Of a DNA stretch of 64,000 nt, positions 42,326-50,968 are shown piece after piece. The stretch's first letter is position 1. Each line of letters starts with the position of its first letter. The position numbers and the translations under genes are program-made. Source of the stretch: Amylibacter marinus (GTDB taxonomy: Bacteria > Pseudomonadota > Alphaproteobacteria > Rhodobacterales > Rhodobacteraceae); NCBI RefSeq assembly GCF_030160015.1, contig NZ_BSNN01000004.1, positions 124,001 through 188,000 of the forward strand. The letters are read 5' to 3'. Under the pieces are notes generated by a model, which was not told the DNA's origin, did not search any database, and saw only the letters and a program-made list of their open reading frames with translations.

Positions 42326-43581
42326 GCGATCAGCTGCTTTTCACTATGTGATTTAATCAGTGCCGGTACAATCGCCCCCTTAGGTTGATCCACATCGAAA
42401 ATCACCTCGGTAAAGCCTTCGGTGCGGCCCATGCGCGCATTTTCCATCAAAACCTGATGCTTGAGCCCAATCTGCCCCTGTAGGTGACGCGAAACCGCAT
42501 CGGCCCCAGCACTGCGCAGGCGCGCAGCGCGGGCCTTTATCTCGCCCCGGTCCAATTGGGGCATACGCGCGGCAGGTGTACCTGTGCGTGGTGAAAATGG
42601 GAAAACATGTAACCACGTCAATCCACAATCATCGATCAACTTCAAGGAATTTTCAAACATCTCGTCAGTTTCGGTTGGAAATCCCGCAATTATATCTGCG
42701 CCATATACGATATCAGGGCGGGCCTTTCGCATATCGGTGCAAAATTTAATGGCATCCTCGCGCGAATGGCGCCGCTTCATACGCTTTAGGATCATGTTAT
42801 CACCCGCCTGCAGTGACAGATGAAGATGCGGCATCAGGCGGTGTTCAGATGCGATCGCATCAATCAACGCGGGATCGGCCTCGATACTGTCGATAGAGCT
42901 GATCCGCAATCTAGGCAGATCTGGCACCAGCTTTAAAATACGTTGAACCAAATCGCCCAGCTTTGGTTGACGTGGCAGGTCTGCACCCCAGCTGGTGATG
43001 TCGACGCCCGTAAGTACAACCTCGTTAAACCCAGAATTCACCAAACGTTTAATCTGATCTACGACCACCCCCGCCGCAACGGATCGCGAATTACCACGGC
43101 CATAGGGAATAATACAAAAGGTACAGCGATGATCACACCCGTTTTGCACCTGAACATAGGCGCGACTACGTGTGCCAAAGCCATCTATCAGATGCCCCGC
43201 TGTTTCTTGCACGGACATAATGTCGTCCACCTGAACCTTTTCTTGATCCCCCAGAAACATGCCGTTTTGGTTCAAGCCCTGCCATGTATCCAATTGCATC
43301 TTCTCGGTATTGCCGACCACACGATCAACCTCGTCCATCTGTGCAAAGGTTTCAGGCTCTATCTGCGCGGCACAACCTGTCACCACCACCTGTGCCTCTG
43401 GATTATCGCGGTGCAGCTTTCTTATCTCTTGTTTAGATTTGCGCACCGCCTCGGCGGTAACAGCGCAGGTATTGACCACGATCATGTTATTCAGGCCCGC
43501 CTGTGCCGCCAGGTCCTTCATTGCCTCGGTCTCATAGGCGTTTAATCGGCATCCCTGTGTCGAAAAAATCGGTGGTTTCAT
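42322..43581 (-). CDS. mtaB: tRNA t6A37 methylthiotransferase MtaB
   Basis: 419-residue radical-SAM enzyme converting t6A at position 37 of tRNA to ms2t6A. The N-terminal domain holds the cluster cysteines (FSTQGCRLNAYE, VNTCAVT, VVTGCAAQ), the radical SAM site is NGCDHRCTFCIIPYGRG, and GADIIAGFPTETDEMFE is a SAM-binding element. The C-terminal TRAM region is short. Start overlaps the dapF stop (ATGA). Confidence 0.93.
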   Translation of the reverse strand: MKPPIFSTQGCRLNAYETEAMKDLAAQAGLNNMIVVNTCAVTAEAVRKSKQEIRKLHRDNPEAQVVVTGCAAQIEPETFAQMDEVDRVVGNTEKMQLDTWQGLNQNGMFLGDQEKVQVDDIMSVQETAGHLIDGFGTRSRAYVQVQNGCDHRCTFCIIPYGRGNSRSVAAGVVVDQIKRLVNSGFNEVVLTGVDITSWGADLPRQPKLGDLVQRILKLVPDLPRLRISSIDSIEADPALIDAIASEHRLMPHLHLSLQAGDNMILKRMKRRHSREDAIKFCTDMRKARPDIVYGADIIAGFPTETDEMFENSLKLIDDCGLTWLHVFPFSPRTGTPAARMPQLDRGEIKARAARLRSAGADAVSRHLQGQIGLKHQVLMENARMGRTEGFTEVIFDVDQPKGAIVPALIKSHSEKQLIA

Positions 43582-44420
43582 AGCGATGCCTCTAGGAATT
43601 CGGGCGCAAGCACGCCGCTAAAGACCAGCTGAGTCGCACCCGTCATCCACACGCCATCTGCGCGCCAATCGATATCCAGAACGCCGCCGTCTAGCTCTAT
43701 GCGTACTTTGCGCTCGGTTAATCCTTTGCGATGTGCAACCACCGCAACGGCACATGCCCCAGATCCACAGGCCAAGGTAACACCTGCACCACGTTCAAAC
43801 GTGCGCTGACGAATGGTACTGCGATCCAAGACTTGAATAAATTCTACGTTGGTTTTCTCTGGGAACAGGGGGTGGGATTCTATGGCCGCGCCCTGCGCCT
43901 CTAAATCCACCGATGCCAAATCATCCACCACAAAAACACAATGTGGATTGCCCATGCCCGCAGCCCCGGGCGAGCCATCAATGGGCAGGCTGATCAAATC
44001 CTCGTCTTGTGCCAGTGGCACATCTTGCCACGATAACTGTGGGTGTCCCATATTTACGCTAATCCGGCCATCAGCCCCCCGCAGTGCCTGCAACAACCCA
44101 TTGCCAGAGCGCAGGGTGATTTCCTCCTGACCGGCCTCGTCCATCAACAGCTGTGCGATACAGCGGGTGGCATTGCCACAGGCATTGGACAGTGAGCCAT
44201 CAGAATTCCAGAATACCATCGCCGCATCCGCATCCCCTGCGGAGGTCAGAACCACCAGTTGATCATATCCCACGCCAAAATGACGCTCGCCGATGGCGCG
44301 GGCCAGTTCGGGCGTTAGGGGCGATTCTTCTGCGCGTGCGTCAATGATCACGAAATCATTGCCAAGACCGTGCATTTTTAAAAATGGCAAGCCATTTGGG
44401 TATGTAAAACTCTGTTGCAT
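43578..44420 (-). CDS. dapF: Diaminopimelate epimerase
   Basis: 280-residue enzyme interconverting LL- and meso-diaminopimelate for lysine and peptidoglycan synthesis. FLKMHGLGNDFVIID at the N-terminus and the two catalytic cysteines in NACGNATRC and LACGSGACA identify it. I place the start at the ATG at 44420, closer to family length than the upstream non-ATG option; its ribosome site is weak. First gene of the dapF-mtaB-gst-paiB group, upstream of which tRNA-Lys is encoded on the other strand. Confidence 0.95.
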   Translation of the reverse strand: MQQSFTYPNGLPFLKMHGLGNDFVIIDARAEESPLTPELARAIGERHFGVGYDQLVVLTSAGDADAAMVFWNSDGSLSNACGNATRCIAQLLMDEAGQEEITLRSGNGLLQALRGADGRISVNMGHPQLSWQDVPLAQDEDLISLPIDGSPGAAGMGNPHCVFVVDDLASVDLEAQGAAIESHPLFPEKTNVEFIQVLDRSTIRQRTFERGAGVTLACGSGACAVAVVAHRKGLTERKVRIELDGGVLDIDWRADGVWMTGATQLVFSGVLAPEFLEASL

Positions 44421-44526
44421 GGGCCTGATATAGACCAGTGGGAACAATCATTCCAGTAACGTAAAAAAATATCCGATTTAGGCTTGACCCCAACCGCTGT
44501 CAGGCCTAAACCGCGCCACACAGTGT

Positions 44527-44602
44527 GGGCCGGTAGCTCAGTTGGTAGAGCAACTGACTTTTAATCAGTAGGTCTCGGGTTCGAGCCCCGACCGGCTCAC
44601 CA
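44527..44602 (+). tRNA. tRNA-Lys (anticodon UUU)
   Basis: A complete cloverleaf: acceptor GGGCCGG pairs with CCGGCTC (one G-U pair), D-arm with AGCTCAGTTGGTAGAGC, anticodon stem ACTGA/TCAGT around CTTTTAA with anticodon TTT, T-loop GTTCGAGCC, and an encoded CCA end. No integrase-like gene or duplicated tRNA end is visible beside it. Confidence 0.98.
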
Positions 44603-44699
44603 CTTTCCTTATAGCGAATATCAAAATTCAATTAGTTAGGGCAGTGGTGTTCATTTGGTAAACCCACATCCGCTCCTTTTCCACTTTTCTGCAATCCCC

Positions 44700-44762
44700 T
44701 TAGGGAATCTTCAAAAGATTCTTGGTGATTTCACTCACCTTTTCTGGATTACAAAGTGGCAT
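44700..44762 (-). CDS. Possible 20-residue small protein
   Basis: In the 229-base AT-rich stretch after tRNA-Lys, the minus strand has an exceptionally good ribosome site (AGGAGGAGAAC) directly before ATG, followed by a 20-codon frame (MPLCNPEKVSEITKNLLKIP, then TAA). The coding is too short to judge by composition. It could be a small protein, a leader peptide or the remnant of a longer gene whose frame was lost. Confidence 0.35.
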   Translation of the reverse strand: MPLCNPEKVSEITKNLLKIP

Positions 44763-44831
44763 GTTCTCCTCCTAAATGTTCAATTAGAGTGCCTATGAAA
44801 ATAAATTTATGGGCATATTTTAGGAAAAAAA

Positions 44832-45086
44832 ATGAACCTTTTAAAAACAACACTTATTTCGACATGTATGATCATCCCCAACGTTGCATCTGCACAAATA
44901 AATTGCGAGCCTCCTACCCAACTGATTTGCTGGGGTGGCTATCAATGTTTCTGCGATTCCATTCGCGAGATTGAAGTAAAGGGCGTGAACATTCTGATTC
45001 TCAGCAATCCTGATGTGCTAAAGCCTGTGAAAGTCGATGCCGAGCTACAGGAAGCGATTAAAAAGGCCCAAAGCCGTCGCAAATAA
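44832..45086 (+). CDS. Small secreted cysteine-containing protein, unknown
   Basis: 84 residues: a signal peptide (MNLLKTTLISTCMIIPNVASA) and a 63-residue mature part with four closely spaced cysteines (INCEPP, ICWGGYQCFCDS) that could form two disulfides, ending in a lysine/arginine-rich helix. The ribosome site AGGA is about seven bases before the ATG. No family recognised. It stands alone next to the tRNA in a comparatively AT-rich patch. Confidence 0.6.
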   Translation: MNLLKTTLISTCMIIPNVASAQINCEPPTQLICWGGYQCFCDSIREIEVKGVNILILSNPDVLKPVKVDAELQEAIKKAQSRRK

Positions 45087-45124
45087 TTTGCCATCACATA
45101 AGCAAATGCCCTTGTAGCATAAGT

Positions 45125-45156
45125 CCTTGGCTGGCCCCTAGGGGATCCAGCCAAGG
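45125..45156. terminator. Strong hairpin between convergent genes
   Basis: CCTTGGCTGG and CCAGCCAAGG form a perfect ten-base stem, with the palindrome CCCCTAGGGG in the loop. It lies between the stop of the small secreted protein and the stop of the enoyl-CoA hydratase gene, a position fitting a bidirectional terminator, although neither side has a good T-run. Confidence 0.6.
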
Positions 45157-45167
45157 AATGATTCGAA

Positions 45168-45938
45168 CTAGCGGCCCTTAAAGTTCGCTTTGCGTTTTTC
45201 AATAAAGGCTTGCATGCCTTCTTTCTGATCTTCTGTTGCAAACAACGAATGGAAAACGCGACGCTCAAACAATAGTCCCTCGCCAAGGCTGACCTCGTCG
45301 GCGCGATTTACCGCGTCGCGCGCAAGTGCCGCCACGGGCTTTGAATATCCTGCTATTGTTTGCGCAGCCTCTAGGGCCGTTGATACCACGCTATCATCAC
45401 TTACGACACGGGCGACCAAGCCGCTACGCTCGGCCTCTGCCGCATCCATCATGCGTCCCGTTAGATGCATATCCATTGATTTTGCACGACCGATTAGTTT
45501 GGTCATGCGCTGTGATCCACCCATGCCTGCGATCACACCCAACTTTATCTCTGGTTGGCCAAACTTAGCGCCTTCGCCTGCGATAATGAAATCACACATC
45601 ATGGCCAATTCACACCCGCCGCCCAACGCAAATCCGTTAACGGCGGCGATCTTGGGGGTACGCAAATTCACAAAGGCATCCCATTCCGAGAAAAAGTCCT
45701 CAGCGGCCATATCCATATAGCTCTTTTCGGCCATCACCTTGATATCCGCACCAGCGGCAAAGGCGCGTTCGTTACCGGTAATAACAAAACAGCCGATCTC
45801 TGGATCGCGATCTAAGGGGGTCAATTCTTCGACGATGCGCCTGCCGGTTTCTGGGCTTAAGGCATTTAGTTGCTCTGGGCGATTCAAGCGCAGCAAAACC
45901 ACCGCGCCTTGGCGTTCTACTTCAATTATATCGGACAT
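45168..45938 (-). CDS. Enoyl-CoA hydratase
   Basis: 256-residue crotonase. The oxyanion-hole segments AFAAGADIKVMAE and AVNGFALGGGCELAMMCD and the catalytic glutamates in FGQPEIKLGVIAGMGGSQR are intact, so it should hydrate short trans-2-enoyl-CoA esters. In this valine cluster the expected substrate is methacrylyl-CoA, giving 3-hydroxyisobutyryl-CoA for the hydrolase encoded just upstream; general beta-oxidation is also possible. Last gene of the leftward run starting at the thiolase or beyond; nine bases separate it from the hydrolase gene. Confidence 0.92.
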   Translation of the reverse strand: MSDIIEVERQGAVVLLRLNRPEQLNALSPETGRRIVEELTPLDRDPEIGCFVITGNERAFAAGADIKVMAEKSYMDMAAEDFFSEWDAFVNLRTPKIAAVNGFALGGGCELAMMCDFIIAGEGAKFGQPEIKLGVIAGMGGSQRMTKLIGRAKSMDMHLTGRMMDAAEAERSGLVARVVSDDSVVSTALEAAQTIAGYSKPVAALARDAVNRADEVSLGEGLLFERRVFHSLFATEDQKEGMQAFIEKRKANFKGR

Positions 45939-45947
45939 CGTAGTCTC

Positions 45948-46991
45948 CTAATTTTCTGGACTAAACTGAAAGTCGCCGCCCTGTGCGGGGGCATGGATTG
46001 CGGCCGTTAATGTTGCGGGCACACTATCCAATGTGGCATATTTCCACCGTGGATTGCGGTCTTTGTCAATCACAGCTGCGCGTACGCCCTCAATGAACTC
46101 TCCATCATTTAACGCCATGCGACAGGTACGGTATTCAAGACGCAGCGCATCCACCAAGGTATTGCGCCCCTGTGCGGTACGAATAGCATCAAAGGTTACC
46201 ATCAAAGACAAAGGCGCCCCATTTTGTAGCGCCTTGTACGCAGCTTCGGCCAAGGCGCTATCGCTAGATTGGCAGGCCTTCATGATTTGCGCAACGCTGG
46301 CGTGGCCGAACAGATCGCGTAATTCAGACCAGTTGCTCTGCAAATCCGATGGCCCTGGATCTGTGACATATTTTTCAATCACAGCAACATCACCCGTGGT
46401 GGAAAGTTCTTCTATTAGCGCGGGCAGCTGATCCGATGGTACGAAATAATCGGCCAGCCCCGCATAGAGACAATCCGCGCCCGACAGCCGCGCACCGGTT
46501 AACCCAGCATAAAGTCCCAGATCATGAGGTACCTGTGCCAACAAATGGGTTCCGCCCACATCAGGCAATAGCCCAATAGCGCATTCCGGCATTGCCAGCA
46601 TCGTGCGCTCGGTGACAATGCGGTGCGATCCATGGGCGGTAATTCCAACTCCTCCGCCCATGACGATTTTGTCCATAATGGCAACATAGGGTTTTGAATA
46701 GGTATCGATCGTGGCGTTCAAACGATACTCGTCCAGCCAGAAATCAAAGGCCTTTTCAGACTCGCCAGCCAAGGCATTGTTGTAGATGCTCTTGATATCT
46801 CCGCCCGCACAAAAAGCCTTTTCGCCCACACTGTCGACAATCACCAAATCGACATCGTCTGCCTTAGCCCAGCGCCTCAAGGCATCCTCTAGTAAGATGC
46901 ACATCTCATGGCCAAGCGCGTTCAACGCCTCGGGGCGGTTTAGCGTTGCAATGCCCGCGCGCCCGCGCGTTTCTGTTAGCATATGGCTCAT
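45948..46991 (-). CDS. 3-Hydroxyisobutyryl-CoA hydrolase
   Basis: 347-residue crotonase-fold hydrolase releasing 3-hydroxyisobutyrate in valine degradation. Typical features are GEKAFCAGGDIKSIYN, VAIMDKIVMGGGVGIT, MPECAIGLLPDVGGTH and the long C-terminal half (FDAIRTAQ, LRLEYRTCRMAL) that separates it from ordinary hydratases. The start overlaps the acyl-CoA dehydrogenase stop (ATGA). 3-Hydroxyisobutyrate dehydrogenase is not encoded in the window. Confidence 0.93.
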   Translation of the reverse strand: MSHMLTETRGRAGIATLNRPEALNALGHEMCILLEDALRRWAKADDVDLVIVDSVGEKAFCAGGDIKSIYNNALAGESEKAFDFWLDEYRLNATIDTYSKPYVAIMDKIVMGGGVGITAHGSHRIVTERTMLAMPECAIGLLPDVGGTHLLAQVPHDLGLYAGLTGARLSGADCLYAGLADYFVPSDQLPALIEELSTTGDVAVIEKYVTDPGPSDLQSNWSELRDLFGHASVAQIMKACQSSDSALAEAAYKALQNGAPLSLMVTFDAIRTAQGRNTLVDALRLEYRTCRMALNDGEFIEGVRAAVIDKDRNPRWKYATLDSVPATLTAAIHAPAQGGDFQFSPEN

Positions 46992-48139
46992 GAGCGGTCT
47001 CTTTCCATCAGCACTGCGCGGCTGATAATCATCCGCATGATTTGATTGGTTCCTTCAAGGATCTGATGCACACGCATATCGCGTACCAGCTTTTCAATAC
47101 CGTAATCCTCTAGATAGCCATAGCCCCCCAACATCTGCAGGGCATCATTGGCTACGTCAAAACAATGATCCGTGACAAACAATTTGGCCATAGCGCAATG
47201 CTTGGTAGCATCAGGCGCTTTGTTGTCCAACTTCCAAGCAGCTTGGCGCAAGAATACCCGCGCGGCCTGTAGCTTGGTTTCCATCTCAGCCAGTTTAAAT
47301 TGCAATGCTTGGAATTGATCAAGGCTTTGGCCAAATGCCTGTCTTTCGCCCATGTATTTGGTGGCGATGGACATGGCCTGTGATGCCGCACCCAAAGAAC
47401 AAGAGGCAATATTTAGCCGCCCTCCATCCAAGCCCTCCATCGCATAGTTAAATCCACGCCCCTCTTCACCCAACAAGTGGTCGGCTGGCACCTGACAGGC
47501 ATCCATTTGAACCTGAGCGGTCGGCTGGGACTTCCATCCCATCTTATGCTCGGCTGCGCCAAAGGATAGGCCATCTGCGCCATCGGGAACCGCCAGTGTT
47601 GAAATACCTTTGGGGCCTTGGTCGCCCGTGCGTGACATCACCAAATACAAATCCGCATAGCCGCCGCCCGAGATAAAGGCCTTGTTGCCAGTTAGGGCAA
47701 AACCATCATCGGTTTTCTCTGCCTTGGTGCGCAGTGCTGCCGCATCAGATCCCGATCCAGGTTCGGTCAGGCAATATGCTGCATAAGCCTGTAGCGAGGT
47801 CAGGCGCTCTAGCCAAGCATCCTTGAAGGATGCGGTGGCATATTTGGCCACCATATTTGTGCACATATTGTGGATGGAAATAAAGGCCGCAACACTAGGG
47901 CATGCCATGGACAGACCTTCGAAAATCAGCGTGGCATCTAGGCGCGATAGGCCCGTACCGCCCAGCTCTTCTGGGACATAGATCGCCCCAAATCCCAGCT
48001 CGCCAGCGGCCGCCAGCACTTCGCGCGGGATTTCCCCCGCCTTGTCCCAAGCATAGGCATGCGGAGCGATTTGTTCCTGACCAAACGCATAGGCGGTTTC
48101 AAAATACAGGTTCTGTTCTTCACTCAAATCAAAATACAT
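46988..48139 (-). CDS. Isobutyryl-CoA dehydrogenase-like acyl-CoA dehydrogenase
   Basis: 383-residue FAD enzyme. YCLTEPGSGSDAAALRTKA is the FAD/substrate motif (shown as TEPGSGSDAAAL), the catalytic glutamate lies in ILEGTNQIMRMI, and FISIHNMCTNMVA is typical of the ACAD8-like branch acting on isobutyryl-CoA. With the hydrolase and hydratase downstream this gives the core of valine catabolism. Nineteen bases follow the thiolase gene. Confidence 0.9.
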   Translation of the reverse strand: MYFDLSEEQNLYFETAYAFGQEQIAPHAYAWDKAGEIPREVLAAAGELGFGAIYVPEELGGTGLSRLDATLIFEGLSMACPSVAAFISIHNMCTNMVAKYATASFKDAWLERLTSLQAYAAYCLTEPGSGSDAAALRTKAEKTDDGFALTGNKAFISGGGYADLYLVMSRTGDQGPKGISTLAVPDGADGLSFGAAEHKMGWKSQPTAQVQMDACQVPADHLLGEEGRGFNYAMEGLDGGRLNIASCSLGAASQAMSIATKYMGERQAFGQSLDQFQALQFKLAEMETKLQAARVFLRQAAWKLDNKAPDATKHCAMAKLFVTDHCFDVANDALQMLGGYGYLEDYGIEKLVRDMRVHQILEGTNQIMRMIISRAVLMERDRS

Positions 48140-48157
48140 GTTTTCTCCGATGCTACA

Positions 48158-49339
48158 CTATGCGCGTTCAATTGCGATGGCGGTACCTTCGCCGCCACCA
48201 ATGCAAATTGCGGCAACGCCGCGTTTCAGTCCGCGCTTTTCCAGGGCATTCAACAACGTAACGATAATGCGTGTACCAGATGCGCCAATCGGGTGGCCCA
48301 GCGCACAGGCGCCACCATTGACGTTAACAATATCGCGCGACAAACCCATTTCCTGCATAAAGGCCATTGGCACCACGGCAAAAGCCTCGTTGACCTCCCA
48401 CAAGTCAACATCCTCGACATCCCAGCCGATTTTTTTCAGCAATTTTTGCGCAGCAGGCACAGGTGCCGTGGTGAACCATTCTGGTTCTTGCGCATGGCTA
48501 GCATGGCCCACAATTGTTGCGCGCACAGCAAGGTTTTTCTGTTCTGCAACGGTGGCACTGGTTACCACGACCGCCGCCGCACCATCCGAGATAGACGAGG
48601 AATTTGCCGCCGTAACGGTACCATCCTTGGCAAAGGCCGGGCGCAAGGTCGGAATTTTCTCTGGGCGGGCCTTGGCTGGCTGCTCGTCCGCATCTACCAG
48701 CGTTTCACCCTTGCGAGTGCGCACCGCAAAGGGGGTGATTTCCCCAGCAAATGCGTCGTTTTTCTGAGCCTCTAGCGCATTTGAAAGCGAGCGTAGGGCG
48801 AATTCATCCTGATCCTCGCGGGTGAACTGGTATTTTGCCGCTGTGCGTTCTGCGAAATGCCCCATCAGGGCACCAGCCTCATAGGCGTCTTCCAGACCAT
48901 CCAAGAACATATGATCCTTCATCTCAACATGCCCCAGACGCGCACCGCTGCGGGTTTTCACAGAAAGGTAGGGCGCTTGGGTCATGTTTTCCATGCCTCC
49001 TGCCACCATCACGTCTTGAGATCCGGCGATGATTTGATCATGGGCGGTCATCACTGTTTTCATGCCAGACCCACAGACCTTGTTCACCGTGGTACAGGGG
49101 GTGGCCAATGGCAACCCCGCCCCCAATGCCGCCTGCCGAGCAGGGGCTTGGCCTAATCCGGCCGGCAACACACAGCCCATCAGCACCTCGCCAATATCCT
49201 CGGCTTGGACACCTGCATTTTCTAGCGCGCCCTTAATCGCCGCTGCACCCAATTTCGGGGAATCTACTGATGCGAAATCACCCTGAAATCCCCCCATCGG
49301 AGTTCGCGCCGCGCCTACAATTACAATCGGATTTGTCAT
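48158..49339 (-). CDS. Acetyl-CoA C-acyltransferase (thiolase)
   Basis: 393-residue thiolase, full length. The nucleophilic cysteine is in TVNKVCGSGMKTVM, and the C-terminal histidine and cysteine are in NGGACALGHPIGASG and AICIGGGEG. It cleaves 3-ketoacyl-CoA or condenses two acetyl-CoA. Placed between the leucine and valine genes it may split acetoacetyl-CoA formed after HMG-CoA lyase, or 2-methylacetoacetyl-CoA from isoleucine. Overlaps the upstream hydratase stop by four bases. Confidence 0.94.
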   Translation of the reverse strand: MTNPIVIVGAARTPMGGFQGDFASVDSPKLGAAAIKGALENAGVQAEDIGEVLMGCVLPAGLGQAPARQAALGAGLPLATPCTTVNKVCGSGMKTVMTAHDQIIAGSQDVMVAGGMENMTQAPYLSVKTRSGARLGHVEMKDHMFLDGLEDAYEAGALMGHFAERTAAKYQFTREDQDEFALRSLSNALEAQKNDAFAGEITPFAVRTRKGETLVDADEQPAKARPEKIPTLRPAFAKDGTVTAANSSSISDGAAAVVVTSATVAEQKNLAVRATIVGHASHAQEPEWFTTAPVPAAQKLLKKIGWDVEDVDLWEVNEAFAVVPMAFMQEMGLSRDIVNVNGGACALGHPIGASGTRIIVTLLNALEKRGLKRGVAAICIGGGEGTAIAIERA

Positions 49340-50100
49340 TTAGTTTTCTCCAAGAATTCTGTGATACGTGTTTGTGCTTCTTCGGTTTCCCAACAATCGG
49401 CTAGGGCCTCGGTGGTTATGCGCATATCCTCTGCATCATCTTGCGCCGAGAGTTGGCGCAATAGCGCCTTGGCCTGTGCCACGGCATTTGGTGCGGTTTG
49501 CAGCATGGGCGCGATTTCTTGTTCCAACGCCCCCTCCATATCGCCGCGGGCGACAATTTTGCTGACCAATCCGATATCCTGCGCCATGGATGTATTCATT
49601 ACCTTTCCAGTAAAGAATACCCGCCGCGCTGCTGCCATGCCTATGCGTCGCAGGACGAACGGGCCAATGGTTGCCGGAATTAGCCCCAGCTTAGTTTCCG
49701 TTAGGGCGAATTTCAAATCTGGCTCGGCCAAGACAACATCGCAGACCGACATCATTCCCAGCCCACCGCCAAATGCATTCCCTTGAACACAGCCGATTAG
49801 GGGCTTGGGCAACTGGTCAAGGCTGGCCAACATGCCCGCCAATACCTGCGCCTGTTCCATTTTTCCTGCGCGATCCGAAGCCAATTGTTCGCGCATCCAG
49901 TTCAAATCTGCCCCCGCACAAAAGCTACGCCCCTGGGCCGCCAAAACCACCACACGCACCGCTTCATCTTGTGCCAGATTTATGGCGGCGTGGGTCAAAT
50001 CTTGCATCATTTCGCTGGATAATGCGTTATGCTTCTCACTGCGTGCCAAGGTGATTTTCCCAACACCGCGTTGATCAGTGGTTACCTCGATCATCGACAT
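49336..50100 (-). CDS. liuC: Methylglutaconyl-CoA hydratase
   Basis: 254-residue crotonase, likely the leucine-pathway enzyme turning 3-methylglutaconyl-CoA into HMG-CoA. GRSFCAGADLNWMREQ and VQGNAFGGGLGMMSVCD form the oxyanion hole, and FALTETKLGLIPATIGPFVL holds a catalytic glutamate. The NWM following GADL and the FGGGLG form are typical of LiuC-type enzymes. I start it at the ATG at 50100 with AAGGAG before it. It lies between the genes for HMG-CoA lyase and thiolase. Confidence 0.88.
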   Translation of the reverse strand: MSMIEVTTDQRGVGKITLARSEKHNALSSEMMQDLTHAAINLAQDEAVRVVVLAAQGRSFCAGADLNWMREQLASDRAGKMEQAQVLAGMLASLDQLPKPLIGCVQGNAFGGGLGMMSVCDVVLAEPDLKFALTETKLGLIPATIGPFVLRRIGMAAARRVFFTGKVMNTSMAQDIGLVSKIVARGDMEGALEQEIAPMLQTAPNAVAQAKALLRQLSAQDDAEDMRITTEALADCWETEEAQTRITEFLEKTK

Positions 50101-50101
50101 T

Positions 50102-50968
50102 TCACTGCTCCTTTTCACTGGCTATTGCGGTCGCTATAAATTGCTCTGCTTGGATTAATGCATCGCGATCAAGACCTGTGTCCCACCCCTTGTCGCTAAG
50201 CATATCAAACAGAGATAGGGTAGACAGGTTGCCCTTTGCACCAGGTGCGTATGGGCACCCGCCCAATCCCCCAATGGCGCTGTCAAAGACGCGCAATCCA
50301 TAATCCAGCGAGGCCTCTACATTGACCAGCGCATTGCCATCTGTGTCATGATAGTGGCCCGCCAATAGCGCGCCATCGATATCACGCGCCACCACATCCA
50401 ACAGTCTGCGGATATCGTCGCTGCCGCCTTTGCCAATTGTATCGCCCAGCGAAATTTCATGGCACCCCATATCCAGCATCTGAAGCGCCACATCGCGCAC
50501 CGCATCTGGCTGAATGGTGCCCTCATATGGGCAGGCCACCACACAAGAGACATACCCCCGCAGGCCAATGCCCGCGCTCAATGCCGCCTCAGACACCGGC
50601 CTAAACCGCGCAAGGCTTTCCTTGATCGAGCAGTTGATGTTTTTCTGACTAAAACTTTCTGATGCGGCGCCAAAAATTGCCGCGCTATCCGCCCGCGCCT
50701 CTAGGGCCGCGGTTAATCCACGCATGTTGGGGGTAAGAACCGAATAGGTTACATCATCTACACGCGAAATACCCGCCATTACCTCGGCGGCATCGGCCAT
50801 CTGTGGCACCCACTTCGGGGAAACAAAACTGGTGGCCTCGATCTGGCGTAAACCAGATCGTGACAGCAAATCAATCAACGCGATTTTTTGCGCGGCTGGC
50901 ACAAGATTGCTCTCGTTTTGCAACCCATCTCTGGGGCCGACCTCGAAAATGGTAACGGTGTCGCTCAT
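50102..50968 (-). CDS. liuE: Hydroxymethylglutaryl-CoA lyase
   Basis: 288-residue TIM-barrel lyase of the HMGL family that splits HMG-CoA into acetoacetate and acetyl-CoA, the last step of leucine catabolism. EVGPRDGLQNE holds metal and catalytic residues, ATSFVSPKWVPQMADA is diagnostic, GHYHDTDGNALVN supplies the metal histidines, and IGGLGGCPYAPGAKGN contains the catalytic cysteine. Overlaps the methylcrotonyl-CoA carboxylase alpha gene by four bases. Confidence 0.95.
   Translation of the reverse strand: MSDTVTIFEVGPRDGLQNESNLVPAAQKIALIDLLSRSGLRQIEATSFVSPKWVPQMADAAEVMAGISRVDDVTYSVLTPNMRGLTAALEARADSAAIFGAASESFSQKNINCSIKESLARFRPVSEAALSAGIGLRGYVSCVVACPYEGTIQPDAVRDVALQMLDMGCHEISLGDTIGKGGSDDIRRLLDVVARDIDGALLAGHYHDTDGNALVNVEASLDYGLRVFDSAIGGLGGCPYAPGAKGNLSTLSLFDMLSDKGWDTGLDRDALIQAEQFIATAIASEKEQ

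Noticed and set aside
44620-45160. Possible integrated element next to tRNA-Lys
   Set aside because: No integrase, no repeated tRNA 3' end and no phage or transposon gene were found; only one small protein and one tiny frame are present.
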